Assembly (NCBI GenBank): GCA_000711775.1
Contig: ARYC01020292.1
Coordinates: forward strand, 1-64,000
Source of the DNA: Oxytricha trifallax
Taxonomy: Eukaryota > Ciliophora > Spirotrichea > Sporadotrichida > Oxytrichidae
Length of the DNA stretch: 64,000 nt
Reading direction: 5' to 3'
The translations under genes were made by a program, and so were the position numbers. The notes under the pieces were generated by a model that was not told where the DNA came from, ran no database searches, and saw nothing but the letters and a program-made list of their open reading frames with translations. Each line of letters starts with the position of its first letter. Within the stretch, counting starts at the first letter, position 1. Of this stretch, positions 52,498 to 64,000 are shown piece by piece.

Positions 52498-54748
52498 GAA
52501 TGACGCCATCAAGGTCGCTTAGCGGCTCTGAATTTCTATGGAAATTTGTAAAAAGCAGATTATTTGTGGCAACTTTGAAACACTTTAAATCGAAAAAAGT
52601 TTAAGGTTTTTTAAAGGATTTTCTCGCTGCAGTTCTTATACTAGGGTAATATGCTATCAAGGAACACGATGACGCTTCTTTGAGCTCGATTTAATTAATG
52701 CAAGCCGAGATATGAGCCATCCTTGAAGCATCTTCTAACTTTCATAAAAGTTGATGCTTAGCAAATGGTGCTGACCCTTTCTGGGCAATGCGATGTGCAT
52801 TCTGTCGATTTTATTGCTGAAACCTACGTTTTCGAGGGTCATTTACATGAATACTGTAAGCGTGGCACTCGAGAATGACGCCATCAAGGTCGCTTAGCGG
52901 CTCTGAATTTCTATGGAAATTTGTAAAAAGCAGATTATTTGTGGCAACTTTGAAACACTTTAAATCGAAAAAAGTTTAAGGTTTTTTAAAGGATTTTCTC
53001 GCTGCAGTTCTTATACTAGGGTAATATGCTATCAAGGAACACGATGACGCTTCTTTGAGCTCGATTTAATTAATGCAAGCCGAGATATGAGCCATCCTTG
53101 AAGCATCTTCTAACTTTCATAAAAGTTGATGCTTAGCAAATGGTGCTGACCCTTTCTGGGCAATGCGATGTGCATTCTGTCGATTTTATTGCTGAAACCT
53201 ACGTTTTCGAGGGTCATTTACATGAATACTGTAAGCGTGGCACTCGAGAATGACGCCATCAAGGTCGCTTAGCGGCTCTGAATTTCTATGGAAATTTGTA
53301 AAAAGCAGATTATTTGTGGCAACTTTGAAACACTTTAAATCGAAAAAAGTTTAAGGTTTTTTAAAGGATTTTCTCGCTGCAGTTCTTATACTAGGGTAAT
53401 ATGCTATCAAGGAACACGATGACGCTTCTTTGAGCTCGATTTAATTAATGCAAGCCGAGATATGAGCCATCCTTGAAGCATCTTCTAACTTTCATAAAAG
53501 TTGATGCTTAGCAAATGGTGCTGACCCTTTCTGGGCAATGCGATGTGCATTCTGTCGATTTTATTGCTGAAACCTACGTTTTCGAGGGTCATTTACATGA
53601 ATACTGTAAGCGTGGCACTCGAGAATGACGCCATCAAGGTCGCTTAGCGGCTCTGAATTTCTATGGAAATTTGTAAAAAGCAGATTATTTGTGGCAACTT
53701 TGAAACACTTTAAATCGAAAAAAGTTTAAGGTTTTTTAAAGGATTTTCTCGCTGCAGTTCTTATACTAGGGTAATATGCTATCAAGGAACACGATGACGC
53801 TTCTTTGAGCTCGATTTAATTAATGCAAGCCGAGATATGAGCCATCCTTGAAGCATCTTCTAACTTTCATAAAAGTTGATGCTTAGCAAATGGTGCTGAC
53901 CCTTTCTGGGCAATGCGATGTGCATTCTGTCGATTTTATTGCTGAAACCTACGTTTTCGAGGGTCATTTACATGAATACTGTAAGCGTGGCACTCGAGAA
54001 TGACGCCATCAAGGTCGCTTAGCGGCTCTGAATTTCTATGGAAATTTGTAAAAAGCAGATTATTTGTGGCAACTTTGAAACACTTTAAATCGAAAAAAGT
54101 TTAAGGTTTTTTAAAGGATTTTCTCGCTGCAGTTCTTATACTAGGGTAATATGCTATCAAGGAACACGATGACGCTTCTTTGAGCTCGATCTAATTAATG
54201 CAAGCCGAGATATGAGCCATCCTTGAAGCATCTTCTAACTTTCATAAAAGTTGATGCTTAGCAAATGGTGCTGACCCTTTCTGGGCAATGCGATGTGCAT
54301 TCTGTCGATTTTATTGCTGAAACCTACGTTTTCGAGGGTCATTTACATGAATACTGTAAGCGTGGCACTCGAGAATGACGCCATCAAGGTCGCTTAGCGG
54401 CTCTGAATTTCTATGGAAATTTGTCAAAAAGCAGATTATTTGTGGCAACTTTGAAACACTTTAAATCGAAAAAAGTTTAAGGTTTTTTAAAGGATTTTCT
54501 CGCTGCAGTTCTTATACTAGGGTAATATGCTATCAAGGAACACGATGACGCTTCTTTGAGCTCGATTTAATTAATGCAAGCCGAGATATGAGCCATCCTT
54601 GAAGCATCTTCTAACTTTCATAAAAGTTGATGCTTAGCAAATGGTGCTGACCCTTTCTGGGCAATGCGATGTGCATTCTGTCGATTTTATTGCTGAAACC
54701 TACGTTTTCGAGGGTCATTTACATGAATACTGTAAGCGTGGCACTCGA
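52498..54748 (+). repeat. Run of six type B or near-B monomers
   Basis: Monomers start at 52498, 52873, 53248, 53623, 53998 and 54373. The first four read identical and are exactly 375 bp. The fifth has C194 (losing the PacI site) but is otherwise B. The sixth is 376 bp, with GTCAAAAAG near 54423, which contains both GTAAAAAG and the rare GCAAAAAG seen at 28926. Confidence 0.93.
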
Positions 54749-57700
54749 GAATGACGCCATCAAGGTCGCTTAGCGGCTCTGAATTTCTATGGAAATTTGT
54801 AAAAAGCAGATTATTTGTGGCAACTTTGAAACACTTTAAATCGAAAAAAGTTTAAGGTTTTTTTAAGGATTTTCTCGCTGCAGTTCTTATACTAGGGTAA
54901 TATGCTATCAAGGAACACGATGACGCTACTTTGAGCTCGATCTGATTAATGCAAGCCGAGATATGAGGCTTCCTTGAAGCATCTTCTAACTTTCATAAAA
55001 GTTGATGCTTAGCAAATGGTGCTGACCCTTTCTGGGCAATGCGATGTGCATTCTGTCGATTTAATTGCTGAAACCTACGTTTTCGAGGGTCATTTACATG
55101 AATACTGTAAGCGTGGCACTCGAGAATGACGCCATCAAGGTCGCTTAGCGGCTCTGAATTTCTATGGAAATTTGTAAAAAGCAGATTATTTGTGGCAACT
55201 TTGAAACACTTTAAATCGAAAAAAGTTTAAGGTTTTTTTAAGGATTTTCTCGCTGCAGTTCTTATACTAGGGTAATATGCTATCAAGGAACACGATGACG
55301 CTACTTTGAGCTCGATCTGATTAATGCAAGCCGAGATATGAGGCTTCCTTGAAGCATCTTCTAACTTTCATAAAGGTTGATGCTTAGCAAATGGTGCTGA
55401 CCCTTTCTGGGCAATGCGATGTGCATTCTGTCGATTTAATTGCTGAAACCTACGTTTTCGAGGGTCATTTACAAGAATATTGTAAGCGTGGCACTCGAGA
55501 ATGACGCCATCAAGGTCGCTTAGCGGCTCTGAATTTCTATGGAAATTTGTAAAAAGCAGATTATTTGTGGCAACTTTGAAACACTTTAAATCGAAAAAAG
55601 TTTAAGGTTTTTTAAAGGATTTTCTCGCTGCAGTTCTTATACTAGGGTAATATGCTATCAAGGAACACGATGACGCTTCTTTGAGCTCGATTTAATTAAT
55701 GCAAGCCGAGATATGAGCCATCCTTGAAGCATCTTCTAACTTTCATAAAAGTTGATGCTTAGCAAATGGTGCTGACCCTTTCTGGGCAATGCGATGTGCA
55801 TTCTGTCGATTTTATTGCTGAAACCTACGTTTTCGAGGGTCATTTACATGAATACTGTAAGCGTGGCACTCGAGAATGACGCCATCAAGGTCGCTTAGCG
55901 GCTCTGAATTTCTATGGAAATTTGTAAAAAGCAGATTATTTGTGGCAACTTTGAAACACTTTAAATCGAAAAAAGTTTAAGGTTTTTTAAAGGATTTTCT
56001 CGCTGCAGTTCTTATACTAGGGTAATATGCTATCAAGGAACACGATGACGCTTCTTTGAGCTCGATTTAATTAATGCAAGCCGAGATATGAGCCATCCTT
56101 GAAGCATCTTCTAACTTTCATAAAAGTTGATGCTTAGCAAATGGTGCTGACCCTTTCTGGGCAATGCGATGTGCATTCTGTCGATTTTATTGCTGAAACC
56201 TACGTTTTCGAGGGTCATTTACATGAATACTGTAAGCGTGGCACTCGAGAATGACGCCATCAAGGTCGCTTAGCGGCTCTGAATTTCTATGGAAATTTGT
56301 AAAAAGCAGATTATTTGTGGCAACTTTGAAACACTTTAAATCGAAAAAAGTTTAAGGTTTTTTTAAGGATTTTCTCGCTGCAGTTCTTATACTAGGGTAA
56401 TATGCTATCAAGGAACACGATGACGCTACTTTGAGCTCGATCTGATTAATGCAAGCCGAGATATGAGGCTTCCTTGAAGCATCTTCTAACTTTCATAAAA
56501 GTTGATGCTTAGCAAATGGTGCTGACCCTTTCTGGGCAATGCGATGTGCATTCTGTCGATTTAATTGCTGAAACCTACGTTTTCGAGGGTCATTTACAAG
56601 AATACTGTAAGCGTGGCACTCGAGAATGACGCCATCAAGGTCGCTTAGCGGCTCTGAATTTCTATGGAAATTTGTAAAAAGCAGATTATTTGTGGCAACT
56701 TTGAAACACTTTAAATCGAAAAAAGATTAAGGTTTTTTTAAGGATTTTCTCGCTGCAGTTCTTATACTAGGGTAATATGCTATCAAGGAACACGATGACG
56801 CATCTTTGAGCTCGATCTGATTAATGCAAGCCGAGATATGAGGCTTCCTTGAAGCATCTTCTAACTTTCATAAAAGTTGATGCTTAGCAAATGGTGCTGA
56901 CCCTTTCTGGGCAATGCGATGTGCATTCTGTCGATTTAATTGCTGAAACCTACGTTTTCGAGGGTCATTTACAATAATACTGTAAGCGTGGCACTCGAGA
57001 ATGACGCCATCAAGGTCGCTTAGCGGCTCTGAATTTCTATGGAAATTTGTAAAAAGCAGATTATTTTTGGCAACTTTGAAACACTTTAAATCGAAAAAAG
57101 TTTAAGGTTTTTTTAAGGATTTTCTCGCTGCAGTTCTTATACTAGGGTAATATGCTATCAAGGAACACGATGACGCTACTTTGAGCTCGATCTGATTAAT
57201 GCAAGCCGAGATATGAGGCTTCCTTGAAGCATCTTCTAACTTTCATAAAAGTTGATGCTTAGCAAATGGTGCTGACCCTTTCTGGGCAATGCGATGTGCA
57301 TTCTGTCGATTTAATTGCTGAAACCTACGTTTTCGAGGGTCATTTACAAGAATACTGTAAGCGTGGCACTCGAGAATGACGCCATCAAGGTCGCTTAGCG
57401 GCTCTGAATTTCTATGGAAATTTGTAAAAAGCAGATTATTTGTGGCAACTTTGAAACACTTTAAATCGAAAAAAGTTTAAGGTTTTTTAAAGGATTTTCT
57501 CGCTGCAGTTCTTATACTAGGGTAATATGCTATCAAGGAACACGATGACGCTTCTTTGAGCTCGATTTAATTAATGCAAGCCGAGATATGAGCCATCCTT
57601 GAAGCATCTTCTAACTTTCATAAAAGTTGATGCTTAGCAAATGGTGCTGACCCTTTCTGGGCAATGCGATGTGCATTCTGTCGATTTTATTGCTGAAACC

Positions 57701-59998
57701 TACGTTTTCGAGGGTCATTTACATGAATACTGTAAGCGTGGCACTCGAGAATGACGCCATCAAGGTCGCTTAGCGGCTCTGAATTTCTATGGAAATTTGT
57801 AAAAAGCAGATTATTTGTGGCAACTTTGAAACACTTTAAATCGAAAAAAGTTTAAGGTTTTTTTAAGGATTTTCTCGCTGCAGTTCTTATACTAGGGTAA
57901 TATGCTATCAAGGAACACGATGACGCTACTTTGAGCTCGATCTGATTAATGCAAGCCGAGATATGAGGCTTCCTTGAAGCATCTTCTAACTTTCATAAAA
58001 GTTGATGCTTAGCAAATGGTGCTGACCCTTTCTGGGCAATGCGATGTGCATTCTGTCGATTTAATTGCTGAAACCTACGTTTTCGAGGGTCATTTACAAG
58101 AATACTGTAAGCGTGGCACTCGAGAATGACGCCATCAAGGTCGCTTAGCGGCTCTGAATTTCTATGGAAATTTGTAAAAAGCAGATTATTTGTGGCAACT
58201 TTGAAACACTTTAAATCGAAAAAAGTTTAAGGTTTTTTTAAGGATTTTCTCGCTGCAGTTCTTCTACTTGGGTAATATGCTATCAAGGAACACGATGACG
58301 CTACTTTGAGCTCGATCTGATTAATGCAAGCCGAGATATGAGGCTTCCTTGAAGCATCTTCTAACTTTCATAAAAGTTGATGCTTAGCAAATGGTGCTGA
58401 CCCTTTCTGGGCAATGCGATGTGCATTCTGTCGATTTAATTGCTGAAACCTACGTTTTCGAGGGTCATTTACAAGAATACTGTAAGCGTGGCACTCGAGA
58501 ATGACGCCATCAAGGTCGCTTAGCGGCTCTGAATTTCTATGGAAATTTGTAAAAAGCAGATTATTTGTGGCAACTTTGAAACACTTTAAATCGAAAAAAG
58601 TTTAAGGTTTTTTAAAGGATTTTCTCGCTGCAGTTCTTATACTAGGGTAATATGCTATCAAGGAACACGATGACGCTTCTTTGAGCTCGATTTAATTAAT
58701 GCAAGCCGAGATATGAGCCATCCTTGAAGCATCTTCTAACTTTCATAAAAGTTGATGCTTAGCAAATGGTGCTGACCCTTTCTGGGCAATGCGATGTGCA
58801 TTCTGTCGATTTTATTGCTGAAACCTACGTTTTCGAGGGTCATTTACATGAATACTGTAAGCGTGGCACTCGAGAATGACGCCATCAAGGTCGCTTAGCG
58901 GCTCTGAATTTCTATGGAAATTTGTAAAAAGCAGATTATTTGTGGCAACTTTGAAACACTTTAAATCGAAAAAAGTTTAAGGTTTTTTTAAGGATTTTCT
59001 CGCTGCAGTTCTTATACTAGGGTAATATGCTATCAAGGAACACGATGACGCTTCTTTGAGCTCGATCTGATTAATGCAAGCCGAGATATGAGGCTTCCTT
59101 GAAGCATCTTCTAACTTTCATAAAAGTTGATGCTTAGCAAATGGTGCTGACCCTTTCTGGGCAATGCGATGTGCATTCTGTCGATTTAATTGCTGAAACC
59201 TACGTTTTCGAGGGTCATTTACAAGAATACTGTAAGCGTGGCACTCGAGAATGACGCCATCAAGGTCGCTTAGCGGCTCTGAATTTCTATGGAAATTTGT
59301 AAAAAGCAGATTATTTGTGGCAACTTTGAAACACTTTAAATCGAAAAAAGATTAAGGTTTTTTTAAGGATTTTCTCGCTGCAGTTCTTATACTAGGGTAA
59401 TATGCTATCAAGGAACACGATGACGCATCTTTGAGCTCGATCTGATTAATGCAAGCCGAGATATGAGGCTTCCTTGAAGCATCTTCTAACTTTCATAAAA
59501 GTTGATGCTTAGCAAATGGTGCTGACCCTTTCTGGGCAATGCGATGTGCATTCTGTCGATTTAATTGCTGAAACCTACGTTTTCGAGGGTCATTTACAAG
59601 AATACTGTAAGCGTGGCACTCGAGAATGACGCCATCAAGGTCGCTTAGCGGCTCTGAATTTCTATGGAAATTTGTAAAAAGCAGATTATTTGTGGCAACT
59701 TTGAAACACTTTAAATCGAAAAAAGTTTAAGGTTTTTTTAAGGATTTTCTCGCTGCAGTTCTTATACTAGGGTAATATGCTATCAAGGAACACGATGACG
59801 CTACTTTGAGCTCGATCTAATTAATGCAAGCCGAGATATGAGGCTTCCTTGAAGCATCTTCTAACTTTCATAAAAGTTGATGCTTAGCAAATGGTGCTGA
59901 CCCTTTCTGGGCAATGCGATGTGCATTCTGTCGATTTAATTGCTGAAACCTACGTTTTCGAGGGTCATTTACAAGAATATTGTAAGCGTGGCACTCGA
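54749..59998 (+). repeat. Satellite block, monomers 147-160
   Basis: All fourteen monomers are exactly 375 bp. B copies start at 55499, 55874, 57374 and 58499. The minor-lineage copies at 56624 and 59249 both have AAGATTAAGG and GCATCT. The copy at 56624 ends with AATAAT and is followed by a TTTTTGG copy at 56999, an order also seen at 37879/38255. TTCTTCTACTTGGG occurs at 58124. Confidence 0.93.
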
Positions 59999-61120
59999 GA
60001 ATGACGCCATCAAGGTCGCTTAGCGGCTCTGAATTTCTATGGAAATTTGTAAAAAGCAGATTATTTGTGGCAACTTTGAAACACTTTAAATCGAAAAAAG
60101 TTTAAGGTTTTTTAAAGGATTTTCTCGCTGCAGTTCTTATACTAGGGTAATATGCTATCAAGGAACACGATGACGCTACTTTGAGCTCGATCTGATTAAT
60201 GCAAGCCGAGATATGAGGCTTCCTTGAATCATCTTCTAACTTTCATAAAGGTTGATGCTTAGCAAATGGTGCTGACCCTTTCTGGGCAATGCGATGTGCA
60301 TTCTGTCGATTTAATTGCTGAAACCTACGCTTTCGAGGGTCATTTACAAGAATATTGTAAGCGTGGCACTCGAGAATGACGCCATCAAGGTCGCTTAGCG
60401 GCTCTGAATTTCTATGGAAATTTGTAAAAAGCAGATTATTGGTGGCAACTTTGAAACACCTAAAATCGAAAACTTGAAGGTGAATTTAAGGACTTTCTCG
60501 CTGCAGTTCTTATACTAGGGTAATATGCTATCAAGAAACACGATGACGCTACTTAGAGCACGATCTGATAAATGCAAGCCGAGATATGAGGCATCCTTGA
60601 AGCATCTTCTAACTTTCATAAAAGTTGATGCTAGCAAATGGTGCTGACCCTTTCTGGGCAATGCGATGTGCATTCTGTCGATTTAATTGCTGAAACCTAC
60701 GTTTTCGAGGGTCATTTACAAGAATACTGTAAGCGTGGCACTCGAGAATGACGCCATCAAGGTCGCTTAGCGGCTCTCAATTTCAATGGAAATTTGTAAA
60801 AAGCAGATTATTTGTGGCAACTTTGAAACACTTTAAATCGAAAAAAGTTTAAGGTTTTTTTAAGGATTTTCTCGCTGCAGTTCTTATACTAGGGTAATAT
60901 GCTATCAAGGAACACGATGACGCTACTTTGAGCTCGATCTGATTAATGCAAGCCGAGATATGAGGCTTCCTTGAAGCATCTTCTAACTTTCATAAAGGTT
61001 GATGCTTAGCAAATGGTGCTGACCCTTTCTGGGCAATGCGATGTGCATTCTGTCGATTTAATTGCTGAAACCTACGTTTTCGAGGGTCATTTACAAGAAT
61101 ATTGTAAGCGCGGCACTCGA
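59999..61120 (+). repeat. Degenerate patch 4, monomers 161-163
   Basis: The copy at 59999 has A116 but is otherwise A, with AATCATC, AAAGGTT and a private CTACGCTTTC. The copy at 60374 (372 bp) is strongly altered over 60440-60500: TTGGTGG, CACCTAAAATCG and AACTTGAAGGTGAATTTAAGG replace the usual A/T-tract segment. It also has ACTTAGAGCACG, GATAAATGC and a lost T in GATGCTAGC. The copy at 60746 has CTCTCAATTTCAATGG. Unlike patches 1 and 3 these are mainly substitutions, which look more like genuine divergence than sequencing loss. Confidence 0.9.
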
Positions 61121-64000
61121 GAATGACGCCATCAAGGTCGCTTAGCGGCTCTGAATTTCTATGGAAATTTGTAAAAAGCAGATTATTTGTGGCAACTTTG
61201 AAACACTTTAAATCGAAAAAAGTTTAAGGTTTTTTAAAGGATTTTCTCGCTGCAGTTCTTATACTAGGGTAATATGCTATCAAGGAACACGATGACGCTT
61301 CTTTGAGCTCGATTTAATTAATGCAAGCCGAGATATGAGCCATCCTTGAAGCATCTTCTAACTTTCATAAAAGTTGATGCTTAGCAAATGGTGCTGACCC
61401 TTTCTGGGCAATGCGATGTGCATTCTGTCGATTTTATTGCTGAAACCTACGTTTTCGAGGGTCATTTACATGAATACTGTAAGCGTGGCACTCGAGAATG
61501 ACGCCATCAAGGTCGCTACTAGCGGCTCTGAATTTCTATGGAAATTTAGTAAAAAGCAGCAGATTATTATGTGGCAACTTTGAAACACTTTAAATCGAAA
61601 AAAGTTTAAGGTTTTTTAAAGGATTTTCTCGCTGCAGTTCTTATACTAGGGTAATATGCTATCAAGGAACACGATGACGCTTCTTTGAGCTCGATTTAAT
61701 TAATGCAAGCCGAGATATGAGCCATCCTTGAAGCATCTTCTAACTTTCATAAAAGTTGATGCTTAGCAAATGGTGCTGACCCTTTCTGGGCAATGCGATG
61801 TGCATTCTGTCGATTTTATTGCTGAAACCTACGTTTTCGAGGGTCATTTACATGAATACTGTAAGCGTGGCACTCGAGAATGACGCCATCAAGGTCGCTT
61901 AGCGGCTCTGAATTTCTATGGAAATTTGTAAAAAGCAGATTATTTGTGGCAACTTTGAAACACTTTAAATCGAAAAAAGTTTAAGGTTTTTTTAAGGATT
62001 TTCTCGCTGCAGTTCTTCTACTTGGGTAATATGCTATCAAGGAACACGATGACGCTACTTTGAGCTCGATCTGATTAATGCAAGCCGAGATATGAGGCTT
62101 CCTTGAAGCATCTTCTAACTTTCATAAAAGTTGATGCTTAGCAAATGGTGCTGACCCTTTCTGGGCAATGCGATGTGCATTCTGTCGATTTAATTGCTGA
62201 GACCTACGTTTTCGAGGGTCATTTACAAGAATACTGTAAGCGTGGCACTCGAGAATGACGCCATCAAGGTCGCTTAGCGGCTCTGAATTTCTATGGAAAT
62301 TTGTAAAAAGCAGATTATTTGTGGCAACTTTGAAACACTTTAAATCGAAAAACGTTTAAGGTTTTTTTAAGGATTTTCTCGCTGCAGTTCTTATACTAGG
62401 GTAATATGCTATCAAGGAACACGATGACGCTACTTTGAGCTCGATCTAATTAATGCAAGCCGAGATATGAGGCTTCCTTGAAGCATCTTCTAACTTTCAT
62501 AAAAGTTGATTCTTAGCAAATGGTGCTGACCCTTTCTGGGCAATGCGATGTTCATTCTGTCGATTTAATTGCTGAAACCTACGTTTTCGAGGGTCATTTA
62601 CAAGAATATTGTAAGCGTGGCACTCGAGAATGACGCCATCAAGGTCGCTTAGCGGCTCTGAATTTCTATGGAAATTTGTAAAAAGCAGATTATTTGTGGC
62701 AACTTTGAAACACTTTAAATCGAAAAAAGTTTAAGGTTTTTTTAAGGATTTTCTCGCTGCAGTTCTTATACTAGGGTAATATGCTATCAAGGAACACGAT
62801 GACGCTTCTTTGAGCTCGATCTGATTAATGCAAGCCGAGATATGAGGCTTCCTTGAAGCATCTTCTAACTTTCATAAAAGTTGATGCTTAGCAAATGGTG
62901 CTGACCCTTTCTGGGCAATGCGATGTGCATTCTGTCGATTTTAATTGCTGAAACCTACGTTTTCGAGGGTCATTTACAAGAATACTGTAAGCGTGGCACT
63001 CGAGAATGACGCCATCAAGGTCGCTTAGCGGCTCTGAATTTCTATGGAAATTTGTAAAAAGCAGATTATTTGTGGCAACTTTGAAACACTTTAAATCGAA
63101 AAAAGTTTAAGGTTTTTTTAAGGATTTTCTCGCTGCAGTTCTTATACTAGGGTAATATGCTATCAAGGAACACGATGACGCTTCTTTGAGCTCGATCTGA
63201 TTAATGCAAGCCGAGATATGAGGCTTCCTTGAAGCATCTTCTAACTTTCATAAAAGTTGATGCTTAGCAAATGGTGCTGACCCTTTCTGGGCAATGCGAT
63301 GTGCATTCTGTCGATTTAATTGCTGAGACCTACGTTTTCGAGGGTCATTTACAAGAATACTGTAAGCGTGGCACTCGAGAATGACGCCATCAAGGTCGCT
63401 TAGCGGCTCTGAATTTCTATGGAAATTTGTAAAAAGCAGATTATTTGTGGCAACTTTGAAACACTTTAAATCGAAAAAAGTTTAAGGTTTTTTTAAGGAT
63501 TTTCTCGCTGCAGTTCTTATACTAGGGTAATATGCTATCAAGGAACACGATGACGCTACTTTGAGCTCGATCTAATTAATGCAAGCCGAGATATGAGGCT
63601 TCCTTGAAGCATCTTCTAACTTTCATAAAAGTTGATGCTTAGCAAATGGTGCTGACCCTTTCTGGGCAATGCGATGTGCATTCTGTCGATTTAATTGCTG
63701 AAACCTACGTTTTCGAGGGTCATTTACAAGAATACTGTAAGCGTGGCACTCGAGAATGACGCCATCAAGGTCGCTTAGCGGCTCTGAATTTCTATGGAAA
63801 TTTGTAAAAAGCAGATTATTTGTGGCAACTTTGAAACACTTTAAATCGAAAAAAGTTTAAGGTTTTTTTAAGGATTTTCTCGCTGCAGTTCTTATACTAG
63901 GGTAATATGCTATCAAGGAACACGATGACGCTACTTTGAGCTCGATCTGATTAATGCAAGCCGAGATATGAGGCTTCCTTGAAGCATCTTCTAACTTTCA
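61121..64000 (+). repeat. Satellite block, monomers 164-170 and a final partial unit
   Basis: B copies start at 61121 and 61496. The latter is the longest monomer in the window (382 bp), with seven added bases between 61517 and 61572 (GCTACTAGCGG, TTTAGTAAAAAGCAGCAG and ATTATGTGG). Type A copies follow: 61878 (TTCTTCTACTTGGG, GAGACC), 62253 (C101, GATTCTT, GTTCATT), 62628 (376 bp, GATTTTAATTG at 62937-62947), 63004 and 63379. The last unit, from 63754, is cut by the window end after 247 bp, so the array continues beyond. Confidence 0.93.

Larger units (their letters stand above)
1..64000 (+). repeat. Satellite DNA array, 375-bp monomer, about 170.7 copies
   Basis: The same unit repeats head to tail from the first base to the last. 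Counting from GAATGACGCC, starts fall at 1, 376, 751, 1126, 1502, 1877 and so on to 63754. Of 170 complete units, 136 are exactly 375 bp; insertions total about 42 bp and deletions about 39 bp, giving the net +3 seen. No inversion, mobile element or unique spacer was found. Every monomer junction carries CTCGAG (XhoI), so XhoI should cut the array into a 375-bp ladder; CTGCAG (PstI, monomer position 130) and GAGCTC (SacI, 185) also occur once per unit. No reading frame stays open through a monomer. Family knowledge: arrays like this form centromeric or pericentromeric heterochromatin in eukaryotes. The location and the species are inference; I cannot assign a named satellite family. Confidence 0.98.

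Noticed and set aside
15007..60746. Regular spacing (about 13-14 kb) of the first three degenerate patches
   Set aside because: The fourth patch is about 18 kb further on, and four points are too few to claim a period.
1..64000. Repetitive protein-coding gene (375 is divisible by 3, so a frame would persist across monomers)
   Set aside because: Every frame on both strands is closed within a monomer, and monomers with indels are tolerated freely.
1..64000. CRISPR array
   Set aside because: The repeats are 375 bp and contiguous, with no unique spacers and no cas genes.
1..64000. rRNA or tRNA gene cluster
   Set aside because: I recognise no 5S, 5.8S, 18S or 28S sequence or tRNA fold in the monomer.
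1..64000. Transposon or integron insertions within the array
   Set aside because: Every monomer can be followed from start to end with only small indels; no foreign segment, terminal inverted repeats or target-site duplications were seen.

Overview
The whole 64-kb window is one uninterrupted, head-to-tail satellite DNA array. I see no genes, RNA genes, transposons or unique sequence. With each monomer counted from the motif GAATGACGCC just after the CTCGA junction, the window holds 170 complete monomers plus a final partial one of 247 bp (63754-64000). By my count 136 monomers are exactly 375 bp, 24 are longer (376-382 bp) and 10 are shorter (364-374 bp). All lie in the same orientation. The monomer is about 39% G+C (147 of 375 in the copy at 1502).

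A tandem array of this size, with few-percent divergence and no spacers, points to eukaryotic constitutive heterochromatin, most likely centromeric or pericentromeric. Monomer length (about two nucleosomes) and undepleted CpG (about 15 per monomer) would fit an invertebrate such as an insect, but I cannot name the species or match the satellite to a named family from sequence alone.

Two main monomer types are interspersed. Type B (about 59 copies, plus about 5 near-B) is almost invariant and carries a fixed set of linked bases at monomer positions 116, 180, 194, 220, 222, 315 and 351. Type A (about 107 copies including mosaics) is heterogeneous at positions such as 196, 222, 352 and 357. A minor lineage has AAGATTAAGG near position 101 with GCAACT or GCATCT near 180. 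B monomers occur singly and in runs of up to six (32994-35249, 52498-54748).

Layout: 1-6751 mostly A; 6752-15006 A and B interspersed, with a B run at 11628-13130; 15007-16489 a degenerate patch; 16490-24748 mixed; 24749-25501 two A/B mosaic monomers; 25502-27751 mixed with the minor lineage; 27752-30368 a second degenerate patch; 30369-41630 mixed with two long B runs; 41631-43494 a third degenerate patch; 43495-59998 mixed with a B run at 52498; 59999-61120 a fourth degenerate patch; 61121-64000 mixed.

Two indel patterns stand out. First, nine one-base insertions sit at sites that vary between monomers and contain both alternative bases side by side, as if two alleles had been merged. Second, a separate class of small insertions falls in monomer positions 17-70, almost always where one B monomer follows another. 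Both may be consensus or assembly artefacts in a near-identical array, or marks of recent exchange. No undescribed genetic system is supported here.
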